Of a stretch of DNA of 64,000 bases, positions 18,512 to 26,897 are shown one piece after another. Position numbers and translations under genes: made by a program. The first letter of the stretch is position 1. Every line of letters starts with the position of its first letter. Location: the NCBI GenBank assembly GCA_018434355.1, contig JAHDPL010000027.1, positions 89,922-153,921 on the forward strand. The letters are read 5' to 3'. The notes beneath the pieces were generated by a model. It had not been told where the DNA came from. It saw only the letters and a program-made list of their open reading frames with translations, and made no database searches. Source of the stretch: Sporomusaceae bacterium. Its GTDB lineage: Bacteria > Bacillota > Negativicutes > UBA1444.

Positions 18512-20602
18512 ATGGAGAATCCTCAACAAAAGGGTCCGGAACTGCGAAAAGACCTGGGTCTGGTAGCCGCCCTATCACTGGTGGTGGGGATGGTGCTTGG
18601 CGCCGGCGCCTTTATGAAACCGCCGGCAGTACTGTCTGCGGCGGGCGATTCTTCGACCGCCTTGCTTGCCTGGGCGATCGGCGGCGCATTGTCGATGGCC
18701 GGCGGCCTGACCTTATGCGAACTGGGCGTCCTATTCCCGCGTACCGGCGGCGTCTATGTCTATCTGGAAGAGCTTTACGGCGAAAAAACCGCCTTTTTGT
18801 ACGGCTGGGTCATCATGACGGTGTTTGGGCCGGCGACGGTCGGCGCCTTGTGCGGCTATTTCAGTTCGGTATTCTGTCTGCTGTTTGACCTGCCTGCCCG
18901 CTATGCACCTGTCGTTGCCGCCGGGGTCCTCGCGTTCGTACTGATGGTCAACAGCATCAACGTTCGCGCCGCCGGCAAGCTGCAAACCGTGGCCACCTTC
19001 TGCAAACTGATCCCCATCGCGCTTCTGGTGGTATTCGGTCTCTGGCAGGGAAACGGGCAAGTCATGGGAGTCACGGCCGGTGTCAAGACTGCCGCGCCAT
19101 TTTCGGTTGCGGTGCTCGCCACCTTGTTCGCCTATGACGGCTGGTCGCAGGTCGCGTCTGTTGCCGGCGAAATGAAGAACCCGGGACAGATCCTGCCGCG
19201 GGCGATTATCGGTGGAGTTTTCTTTCTGTGCCTGGTGTATGCGATGATCAACGTAGCGTTCCTGAAAGTGCTGCCTGCGGACCAGATCGCCGCCCTCGGC
19301 CACGACGCCTCGGCCATCATCGCTCAACAGTTGTTCGGTCTTTCCGGCGGCAACCTGATTGCAGTCGGCATCATGATCTCGATTCTAGGCGGTTTGAACG
19401 GTTACATCATGACCCTGTCGCGAACCATCTTCGTGTTAGCCGAGCGCAAACAAATCCCCGGTTATTCGCTGTGGCAGACTATCGATGCCGATAGCCAGTC
19501 ACCGCTGAACGCAATGTTTTTGCTGGCTGGTCTGTCTTACTTCTATTATCGGTTGCTGGACGCCGACCGATTGACGGATGTGGCGATGTTCTCAATCTGG
19601 TTATTCTATCTGGCGGCGTTCGTCGGCGTGTTCATCGCCCGCCGGACGCACGCGGACCTGCCCCGCAGTTACCGGGTGCCACTTTATCCGTTTATTCCTG
19701 CCGTCGCTATTTTAGGCGCAGGCTATGTCCTATTCGGCATGCTGAGCAACGACTTTGCCAACGGCATGGCGTCAATCGGCTTGACAGCGTTGGGGTTGCC
19801 TGTCTTATTCTTCATGCGGTCACGGCATGCGGCCCACATCGCCTGGCCTAGCCTGAAAAAGCGGGTTCGGGTGGGTCTGCTTCTCGTCTGCCTCGTCCTG
19901 TTGGTCGGCGCATCGACCTACTGGCTGGACAGTCGCCCCGAAGTCCGGGTCGGCATCGAACCGGTGTCGCCGCCGTTCGCGTTTGAAGACAACGGCAAAC
20001 TGACCGGCTTCGACGTGGAACTGATCGAGGCTGTCGCCGCCCGTGCCGGATACCGGGTGAGCTATCGGCCGCTGCTGCTGCAGAACCTGTTCGAAGCGTT
20101 TGACAAGGATTATATCGATGCAGCGATCAGCTCGCTTTCCGTCACGCCGGCGCGGCAACAGCGGGTCGGCTTTACTGACCCCTATATCGAAGATGGCGGC
20201 TTGGCGTTGTTGACCTCGGCCGCGGCAAACTACGCTACAACCAAAGATCTGTCCGGTCGCCGCATCGGTGTACACGAGGGTTCGACCGGCCAGGCGCTGG
20301 CCCAGACCATAGCAGGCGCCAAAGTGCAAGCGTTCCGTTCCAACCACGACCTGAATCAGAGCCTGATATCCGGTGGCATCGACGCCATCCTGCATGACCG
20401 ACTGATGCTGGAATATGCGGTATCACAGGGACAGTTGCCTATCAGTTCCAAGATTGTCGCCCTGCAGACGGAAACCTATGCCATCGCACTAAATAAATCG
20501 AACAAGGAACTCGGCGAAAAAATGAACAAGGCCCTGCAGGACCTAAAAAAAGAAGGCGCCCTGACGCAACTGCGCCAGAAATGGCTGGCGCAAATGAAAT
20601 AA
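18512..20602 (+). CDS. APC-superfamily permease fused to a periplasmic-type solute-binding domain
   Basis: 696 residues. Residues 1-460 are an amino acid/polyamine APC permease of about 12 membrane segments (LSLVVGMVLGAGAFMKPP; FAYDGWSQVASVAGEMKNP). After a final membrane segment (about 448-468) a complete family-3 solute-binding domain follows (about 473-696: RVGIEPVSPPFAF, LTGFDVELIEAVAARAG, AISSLSVTPARQQRVGFTDPY, RRIGVHEGSTG). Family-3 domains normally serve ABC importers, not APC permeases. The ATG at 18512 follows GGAGGAGG; an open extension upstream to 18377 is not supported. It is first in an operon with ptsG, ptsH and ptsI (34-nt gap). The substrate is probably an amino acid or similar small solute. 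Confidence 0.88.
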   Translation: MENPQQKGPELRKDLGLVAALSLVVGMVLGAGAFMKPPAVLSAAGDSSTALLAWAIGGALSMAGGLTLCELGVLFPRTGGVYVYLEELYGEKTAFLYGWVIMTVFGPATVGALCGYFSSVFCLLFDLPARYAPVVAAGVLAFVLMVNSINVRAAGKLQTVATFCKLIPIALLVVFGLWQGNGQVMGVTAGVKTAAPFSVAVLATLFAYDGWSQVASVAGEMKNPGQILPRAIIGGVFFLCLVYAMINVAFLKVLPADQIAALGHDASAIIAQQLFGLSGGNLIAVGIMISILGGLNGYIMTLSRTIFVLAERKQIPGYSLWQTIDADSQSPLNAMFLLAGLSYFYYRLLDADRLTDVAMFSIWLFYLAAFVGVFIARRTHADLPRSYRVPLYPFIPAVAILGAGYVLFGMLSNDFANGMASIGLTALGLPVLFFMRSRHAAHIAWPSLKKRVRVGLLLVCLVLLVGASTYWLDSRPEVRVGIEPVSPPFAFEDNGKLTGFDVELIEAVAARAGYRVSYRPLLLQNLFEAFDKDYIDAAISSLSVTPARQQRVGFTDPYIEDGGLALLTSAAANYATTKDLSGRRIGVHEGSTGQALAQTIAGAKVQAFRSNHDLNQSLISGGIDAILHDRLMLEYAVSQGQLPISSKIVALQTETYAIALNKSNKELGEKMNKALQDLKKEGALTQLRQKWLAQMK

Positions 20603-20636
20603 AATGTCGAAGATGCGAAATTGAGGGGGCGATCTT

Positions 20637-22655
20637 GTGCTGAAAAACTCGTTCGGCGTTCTGCAGCAGATCGGTAAAGCCTTGATGCTGCCGGTGGCAC
20701 TGCTGCCGGCTGCGGGAATTTTGCTGGCGTTCGGCGACGCCTTCCAGAACCCGGCCCTTACCTCCCTGTTCCCTGCCATGACCTCGCCGGCCTTCCAACT
20801 GACGGCCCAGGTCATTGAGCAGGCAGGCGGCGTGTTATTCGCCAATCTGCCGTTGCTGTTCACCGTCGGTGTCGCGGTCGGTCTTGCCGGCGGCGAAGGC
20901 GTGGCCGGACTGGCTGCCATCGTGGCGTTCCTGGTCATGAATACGACCATGGGTCTAGTGGCCGGGGTGACGCCTCAGCTGCTGGCAGAAAAAAATCCCG
21001 CCTACACCAGCGTGATGGGTATCCCCACCTTGCAGACCGGCGTGTTCGGCGGCATCATCATCGGCATTTTCGCGGCTGCGGTGTACCGCCGCTATTTCAA
21101 CATTACGCTACCTGACTACCTAAGTTTTTTCGCCGGCAAACGGTTTGTACCGATCGTGGCGGCCTCCGGCGCGGTCGTCCTCGGCATCGTGATGGTGTTT
21201 GTCTGGCCTCCGTTGCAAAACGGCCTGAACTATTTTTCCCACCACATGATCGACGCCAACAAAACCCTGGCTACTTTTGTCTTCGGCGTGGTGGAACGGT
21301 CGTTGATTCCGTTCGGCCTACACCACATTTTTTACAACCCGTTTTGGTACCAGTTTGGTACCTATATTAACAAGGCGGGCAATGTAATCAACGGCGACCA
21401 GAGTATTTTTTTCGCCCAGCTAAAAGACGTGGTCCCGTTTACCGCCGGCGCATTCATGACCGGCAAGTTCCCCTTCATGATGTTCGGTTTGCCTGCTGCC
21501 GCCTATGCCATCTACAAAGAAGCGCGTCCGGAAAAACGCCGGCTGGTGGCAGGCATCATGGGCTCTGCTGCGCTAACCTCATTTTTAACCGGCATCACCG
21601 AGCCGATCGAATTCTCCTTCCTGTTTGTCGCGCCGCTGTTGTTTGCCATTCACTGTTTTTTCGCCGGCTTATCATTCATGACGATGCAACTGCTTGACGT
21701 GAAAATCGGCATGACCTTTTCCGGCGGCGTCATCGACTTCATCCTGTTCGGCGTGATTCCGAACCGCACCCAGTGGTGGCTGGTCTTCCCTGTCGGTATG
21801 GTGTTTGCCGTAGTCTACTATTTCGGCTTCCGCTGGGCGATCCGTCGCTGGGACCTGAAAACACCCGGTCGCGAGGTGGAAGATGCCGCAACCGTCACCG
21901 CCACATCCACCGGCGCCAGCCTGGCCGGGCAAATCCTGCAGGCCCTTGGCGGCAAAACCAACCTGGCAGAGCTGGACGCCTGCATCACCCGCCTGCGAGT
22001 CAGTGTGAAGCAACTGCAACAGGTCGACCAGACCAAACTGAAACAGCTGGGCGCTTCCGGCGTGATGGTGGTGGGAGACAATCTGCAAATCGTATTCGGC
22101 CCGAAGTCGGACCAACTCAAGACTGAGATCCAGCAACTGATTGCTGAACCTTTGCCAGACAATACATTAGAAAGGAACGATCCCATGCCAAACATTCGAT
22201 TTTCCCAATTCCGTTCGCCGATACAAGGCCGTCTGATTCCGCTTGACCAGGTCCCCGATCCTGTTTTTGCCGGCAAAATCATGGGCGAAGGGTTCGCCAT
22301 CGAACCGCAAAACGGCGACGTCATCGCGCCGTTTAACGCCACTGTGACCAGCCTGATGGAGGACAGCAGACATGCGGTGGGGCTTACCGCCGAGGATGGA
22401 ACTGAAGTGTTGATCCACTTCGGTATCGATACAGTGAAGCTTAGCGGTGTCGGTTTCACTGCGCTGGTTGCGCAGGGAGACACGGTGCAGGCCGGACAAT
22501 TGCTGCTGCAGGTCGACCTGGTCCAGATTCAGGACAAAGTGCCTTCCACCATATCCCCCATCGTGTTCACCAACCTGCCGGAAGGCGTTGGGGTCACGGT
22601 TGAAGCAGGACGGACGGTCAAGGCCGGAGAAATGGGATTTTTCAGTGTGAAATAG
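20637..22655 (+). CDS. ptsG: PTS glucose-type EIICBA
   Basis: 672 residues. EIIC membrane domain (about 1-400: LKNSFGVLQQIGKALMLPVA, GITEPIEFSFLFVAP), EIIB (about 435-505, phosphorylated Cys in LDACITRLRVSV) and EIIA (about 520-672, RSPIQGRLIPLDQVPD, active His in VLIHFGIDTVKL). Imports and phosphorylates a hexose of the glucose/N-acetylglucosamine class; the family is glucose-like but the sugar is not fixed by sequence. The start is GTG at 20637 after GAGGGGG. An internal ATG at 22185, just before EIIA and preceded by AGAAAGGA, could make a free EIIA. Followed by ptsH and ptsI. Confidence 0.92.
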   Translation: MLKNSFGVLQQIGKALMLPVALLPAAGILLAFGDAFQNPALTSLFPAMTSPAFQLTAQVIEQAGGVLFANLPLLFTVGVAVGLAGGEGVAGLAAIVAFLVMNTTMGLVAGVTPQLLAEKNPAYTSVMGIPTLQTGVFGGIIIGIFAAAVYRRYFNITLPDYLSFFAGKRFVPIVAASGAVVLGIVMVFVWPPLQNGLNYFSHHMIDANKTLATFVFGVVERSLIPFGLHHIFYNPFWYQFGTYINKAGNVINGDQSIFFAQLKDVVPFTAGAFMTGKFPFMMFGLPAAAYAIYKEARPEKRRLVAGIMGSAALTSFLTGITEPIEFSFLFVAPLLFAIHCFFAGLSFMTMQLLDVKIGMTFSGGVIDFILFGVIPNRTQWWLVFPVGMVFAVVYYFGFRWAIRRWDLKTPGREVEDAATVTATSTGASLAGQILQALGGKTNLAELDACITRLRVSVKQLQQVDQTKLKQLGASGVMVVGDNLQIVFGPKSDQLKTEIQQLIAEPLPDNTLERNDPMPNIRFSQFRSPIQGRLIPLDQVPDPVFAGKIMGEGFAIEPQNGDVIAPFNATVTSLMEDSRHAVGLTAEDGTEVLIHFGIDTVKLSGVGFTALVAQGDTVQAGQLLLQVDLVQIQDKVPSTISPIVFTNLPEGVGVTVEAGRTVKAGEMGFFSVK

Positions 22656-22686
22656 GGGAATAAACTAACGCAGGAGGTAATTATCC

Positions 22687-22947
22687 TTGGTACAACAGGA
22701 GCTCACCATCACCAATCCGACCGGCTTCCATGCCCGACCGGCAGCCTTGCTGGTTGCCCGGGCTGGAAAAAGCAAATCCTCGGTGACGATTCTGCATAAC
22801 GAGAAAAAAGTGAACGCGAAAAGTATGCTAAATGTGCTGGGGGCCGGAATCCGACAAGGTTCAACAATTACGCTGCTGGTGGAAGGCGAAGACGAAGCGG
22901 AAACCCTGGCGGAGCTGGTTCGTCTGATCGAGCAGCTGCCCGAGTGA
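22687..22947 (+). CDS. ptsH: HPr phosphocarrier protein
   Basis: 86 residues. The active-site histidine is His15 (PTGFHARPAA) and the regulatory serine is Ser46 (KVNAKSMLNVLG), the site used by HPr kinase in Firmicutes. The start is TTG at 22687 with AGGAGG 9 nt upstream. Carries phosphate from Enzyme I to the EIIA domain of the preceding gene. Confidence 0.95.
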   Translation: MVQQELTITNPTGFHARPAALLVARAGKSKSSVTILHNEKKVNAKSMLNVLGAGIRQGSTITLLVEGEDEAETLAELVRLIEQLPE

Positions 22948-22969
22948 TCGGTGAAGGGAGGCGTGCGTC

Positions 22970-24709
22970 TTGCTGTTTCAGGGAATTGCCGCGGCGCCGG
23001 GACTGGCTATCGCCCCGTGTCTGAAACTCCGTCCTGTTGCCACCGGTGAAAGTCCTCAAACCATCAGCCGCGAACAGGCATTAGCGGAGTTCGACCGCGT
23101 CAAGTCTGCCGTGAGCCAGGCTGCCTCACAACTCGCAGCGATCGCAGCAGCGGCCAAGGCTCGCGGCGACCAGCTCCGTGCAGACATCGTCGAGGCGCAG
23201 TCGATGATGCTGCTTGATCCGGTTCTTGCCGAATCCGTCGAAGAGAAGATTACAAACCAGCTACTCGCAGCCCCCCACGCCGTGCGTGAGGCCATCGAGG
23301 AACAGGCGGCGATTCTGGCGGCGCTGGAGGACGACTATCTGCGGGAACGCGCCGGGGATGTACGGGATATCGGCGAACGGCTGCTTGCCTGCCTGTCCGG
23401 TGAGTCCGGACCCGACCTGGCGTCGCTGACTGAGGCGGTCATCCTGGTAGCGGTAGAAATCACGCCTTCACTGCTGGCCTCAGCAGACCCGCAAAAAATC
23501 GCGGCCATCGTCGCCGAAACCGGCGGCAAAACCTCTCATTCAGCTATCCTGGCCAAGAATATGGCGATTCCGGCTGTGCTCGGATGCCAGGGCATTATGG
23601 CCGCTGTAGTCGATGGCGAGCAGGTGTTGGTCGATGGGAGCAATGGACAAGTGGAAACCGGTCTGACTCCCGCGCAGGCGGAATCTGTTCAACTGGAAAT
23701 CCAACGCCACATAGCGGCGCAGCAGGAGCTGACACTCCTGGCTGACCGGCAAACCTGCACGCTGGACGGGGTGCACATCGAGCTTGCCGCCAACATCATG
23801 GACCCGAAGGGCGCAGCGCAAGCTGTCAAGGTCGGAGCCGACGGCGTCGGTCTGTACCGCACCGAATTCCTGTTTATGGACCGCAGCTTCGCGCCGACGG
23901 AACAGGAACAATTCGCCGCCTACCGGCAGGTGCTGGAAACCATGGCCGGCAAACCGGTCATCATCCGCACGATGGATATTGGCGGCGACAAGGAAATCCC
24001 CTATATGAATAATCCGCCGGAAGCCAATCCGTTTCTCGGTTATCGGGCGATAAGGATTTGCCTGCAACAGCCGGACCTGTTCATGACCCAGTTGCGTGCC
24101 ATTCTGCGGGCCTCAGCTTTTGGCAAAGCGCGCATCATGTATCCGATGATCGCTTCGCTGGAGGAAGTGCAGGCGGCAAACAAAATCCTGCAGCAAGCGA
24201 AACAATCGCTACGGCAGGAAGGAATCGCCTTTGATGAAGCGGTGCCGGTCGGAATCATGGTGGAGATTCCCTCGGCGGCGGTGATGGCCGACCAGTTGAT
24301 AAACGTCGTCGATTTCTTCAGTATCGGCAGCAACGACCTCACCCAGTACACACTCGCGGTCGACCGCCTGAACGAAAAAGTCAGCGAACTTTACAACCCG
24401 TTCCAGCCTGGAGTGCTTCGGCTGATCCGCCTGGTGGCGGAAGCGGCCGAACACAGCGGTGGCGCGAAATTCGCCGGCATCTGCGGCGAGCTGGCGGCCG
24501 ACCCCCGGGCAACGCTTTTGCTGCTCGGCCTTGGCGTAACCGAGCTTAGCGTTAACCCACCGGCGTTACTGCCAATCAAAAAGATCATCACTTCGGTTTC
24601 GCTAAGTTACGCAAAAGAAGTAGCGTCCGCCGCATTGCAACTGCCCACGGCTGCCGCCATCGAAAGCTACCTCGCACAAGCGTTGCCGCCCGATCTCAGG
24701 CCTTTATAG
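22970..24709 (+). CDS. ptsI: PTS Enzyme I (phosphoenolpyruvate-protein phosphotransferase)
   Basis: 579 residues, normal length. Phosphohistidine in GGKTSHSAILAKN (about residue 190), PEP-binding TIM barrel with GLYRTEFLFM, MDIGGDKEIPY and SIGSNDLTQYT, and the C-terminal FAGICGEL cysteine. The start is TTG at 22970 with AAGGGAGG upstream. It ends the operon; a hairpin terminator follows 40 nt later. No PTS regulator gene is next to it. Confidence 0.95.
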   Translation: MLFQGIAAAPGLAIAPCLKLRPVATGESPQTISREQALAEFDRVKSAVSQAASQLAAIAAAAKARGDQLRADIVEAQSMMLLDPVLAESVEEKITNQLLAAPHAVREAIEEQAAILAALEDDYLRERAGDVRDIGERLLACLSGESGPDLASLTEAVILVAVEITPSLLASADPQKIAAIVAETGGKTSHSAILAKNMAIPAVLGCQGIMAAVVDGEQVLVDGSNGQVETGLTPAQAESVQLEIQRHIAAQQELTLLADRQTCTLDGVHIELAANIMDPKGAAQAVKVGADGVGLYRTEFLFMDRSFAPTEQEQFAAYRQVLETMAGKPVIIRTMDIGGDKEIPYMNNPPEANPFLGYRAIRICLQQPDLFMTQLRAILRASAFGKARIMYPMIASLEEVQAANKILQQAKQSLRQEGIAFDEAVPVGIMVEIPSAAVMADQLINVVDFFSIGSNDLTQYTLAVDRLNEKVSELYNPFQPGVLRLIRLVAEAAEHSGGAKFAGICGELAADPRATLLLLGLGVTELSVNPPALLPIKKIITSVSLSYAKEVASAALQLPTAAAIESYLAQALPPDLRPL

Positions 24710-24745
24710 CCTCATCAGCTTGCAACTTCCACAATGCACAAAACA

Positions 24746-24776
24746 GCGACGCCTTCGATTGAATCGAAGGCGTCGC
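24746..24776. terminator. Bidirectional terminator-like hairpin repeat, copy 2
   Basis: A 15-bp perfect stem (GCGACGCCTTCGATT against its reverse complement) followed by AAATTTTCTT on the plus strand, between the convergent ptsI and asparaginase genes. The core is identical to copy 3 at 62399. Confidence 0.75.
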
Positions 24777-24804
24777 AAATTTTCTTCCGTTCCGGGTTCG
24801 TTGC

Positions 24805-25797
24805 TCAAATTCCGCCGACCTTGATCCTGCCGACCACGTCGCCGTGGTCATTGCGTATCAGCGGCGGGTGGAACTCTCGCATCCGGTCCGCTTCGGCGTC
24901 TGACAGCCAGCCGTTTTGGTGCAGCACTTCCGTGCATAGGTGCGGCAGCACGCGCAGCGCCCCGTCGCCGACCTTGCAGGCAAAACCCTGTCCACGCTCG
25001 CAGTTGCCGATGCAAAACGTCGCCTCTGCCCCCAGCTTGGCCACCAACCGACCGCCGGTCAGGCGCATCAGGTTGGTTTCATAGCGGCCTTCGCCGCCGA
25101 CATATTCGGGATGACCGGTCATCGCCGACAGCACTGCCTGGGCCGGTTCGCTCCAGTCGCCCCAATAGGCCGGTTCCGGTCGGGCCAGGTTGGCATAGGC
25201 CAGCGCCATCGACCGCAGCGGCAAGTAAAAGGTCGGCACGCCGCAGCCGTCGACCCCTTCGCTCATGACTTCCGGCTGCAATCCGGCTGCGCGGGCAACA
25301 GCGCTGCGCATCTCCGCCTGCAACGGATGCGTCGCTTCCTTGTAGCCGACGAGAGGATAACCCCGCAACAGCGCCAACCCCATCATACCGGCATGCTTGC
25401 CGGAACAGTCGTTGTGCAGATTGGCGTAGCTTTCGCCAGCACGAAACATCTGCCGCGAAATCTCCTCATCCAATGGCCTAGCAACGCCGCAGTCCAGTTG
25501 CTCTGCCGTCAGCTGCAGCTTCTGCAGGATGCGCAGCACGCACTCCACATGAAACCGCGCGCCGCTATGCGATGAAACCATCACGGCGATTTCCGCGCCG
25601 ACGAGGCCAAACCGCTCGGCGCCGCCCGCCGCCAGAAACGGCAAAAGCTGAAAAGGTTTTGCGCCGGAACGCCAATAAACCGATGCTGCATTCTCTCCTG
25701 TCCGCCAATGGACCTGGGCCTGCCTATCCACAATCACTGCGTCAACCTGGTGCACACTCTCCGGGAAATCGCCCCGGTAAAACTCAACGACCGCCAT
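24805..25797 (-). CDS. Asparaginase of the PF06089 (thermolabile, rhizobial type) family
   Basis: 330 residues. Conserved MVSSHSGARFHV, NDCSGKHAGMMGL and GVDGCGVPTFYLPL motifs of this family, which is unrelated to E. coli AnsA/AnsB. The paired cysteines/serine-lysine motif (SxxK in CSGKH) belongs to the catalytic centre in characterised relatives. No signal peptide, so it is cytosolic. It converges with ptsI and shares a direction with the hydrolase gene upstream (21-nt gap). Confidence 0.88.
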   Translation of the reverse strand: MAVVEFYRGDFPESVHQVDAVIVDRQAQVHWRTGENAASVYWRSGAKPFQLLPFLAAGGAERFGLVGAEIAVMVSSHSGARFHVECVLRILQKLQLTAEQLDCGVARPLDEEISRQMFRAGESYANLHNDCSGKHAGMMGLALLRGYPLVGYKEATHPLQAEMRSAVARAAGLQPEVMSEGVDGCGVPTFYLPLRSMALAYANLARPEPAYWGDWSEPAQAVLSAMTGHPEYVGGEGRYETNLMRLTGGRLVAKLGAEATFCIGNCERGQGFACKVGDGALRVLPHLCTEVLHQNGWLSDAEADRMREFHPPLIRNDHGDVVGRIKVGGI

Positions 25798-25818
25798 CTT
25801 TGCCTCTCCTCCCGCTTG

Positions 25819-26832
25819 TCAGTTCGCCCTCTTCAGAGCAGGCCGCAGCGCGTTCCACATCAGGTACATTTCGATTCGATCCCTGACATTCGTCTGCAAA
25901 TTGCGGTAAAAGAACTGATAGTCATAGATATGGTATTCGCCCGGTTTAAACAGGTCAAGCAGCGGCGGGTAGTCCGCCGCATCGACGTCAGGCACCTTGA
26001 TGGTTCCGCGGACCGGATCCAGATACGCTCCGGTCAGGCAAGGAATCTCTTTGATTACATTGCCGCTGTAATCGGTAAATACAGCCCCCTGGTTCAATGA
26101 CTTATCGGCGAGCTCCCCGGTCGTTTTCCAGTTCAGCGGATTGATGCCCAGCGTTTTCAGCGGCACGCTGAGCGAGCTTGCCAGCTCCGGCGCTTCCGTG
26201 TTGAAGGAGACAATCGCGCCAGTATCATACTCCCCCTGCGCCATCCGCAAGTGAGGATAGCGGGCGATTTCCTCCGCCGTCACCCGCCAGCCGATCGCAT
26301 ACACCGCCACCAGCCGTGCCTGCAGCCGGGGATCGCGGAATTTGTCCTTCAGCAGCCGCAAAACCATGTCGGCGCCCTGGCTGAAACCGGCCAGAACAAA
26401 CGGACGGTCCGGATTCAGACGCTTCAGGTAATAATCGAAAGCTGCGCAAACATCCTGGTAGGCCAGCGCAAAGTATGGAGCAGCCGCAGCAGCATCCATG
26501 CGGTAAACACTTAGCGCCGCCTGCCGGTAGTAGGGCGCATAGAAATTTGCCGTTGTATCGTAAATCCCTTTTTCCATGTTAATTGCGCCGAGAAAGCTAC
26601 GCCGCGCTGCCGGATCTGCAAGCGGCAGGTTGAACTGGCCGACGCCGCCGAGGAACGTTGTCGGCCCGACAAAAAACACATCCACCGCCTGCAGTGGACC
26701 CGTCGCGTTTCCGCGATAGCCCCAGTTGCTTGGGTCGCCATAATCGACGGGTGCGGCGTTTGCCGTGCCGAATACAAATAACACCAATAGACAAAGCCAA
26801 ACAGTCAGCCGCCCTATTGAATTATTTCGCAT
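25819..26832 (-). CDS. Secreted alpha/beta hydrolase of the DUF3089 family
   Basis: 337 residues with a signal peptide (TVWLCLLVLFVFGTANAA) and an alpha/beta-hydrolase core; the nucleophile is the serine of GFSQGADM. The DUF3089 features VDVFFVGPTTFL, INMEKGIYDTTANFYAPYYRQAAL and the IPCLTGAYLD region are present. The ATG at 26832 has GGAGG 6 nt upstream. It is exported, probably to the periplasm. The substrate is unknown. Confidence 0.85.
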   Translation of the reverse strand: MRNNSIGRLTVWLCLLVLFVFGTANAAPVDYGDPSNWGYRGNATGPLQAVDVFFVGPTTFLGGVGQFNLPLADPAARRSFLGAINMEKGIYDTTANFYAPYYRQAALSVYRMDAAAAAPYFALAYQDVCAAFDYYLKRLNPDRPFVLAGFSQGADMVLRLLKDKFRDPRLQARLVAVYAIGWRVTAEEIARYPHLRMAQGEYDTGAIVSFNTEAPELASSLSVPLKTLGINPLNWKTTGELADKSLNQGAVFTDYSGNVIKEIPCLTGAYLDPVRGTIKVPDVDAADYPPLLDLFKPGEYHIYDYQFFYRNLQTNVRDRIEMYLMWNALRPALKRAN

Positions 26833-26897
26833 GGAAAACCTCCGTTTTGTTTTCATAGCCTTCTCAAGACTGAATGTGCCAGAGAGAAAACGCAGCG

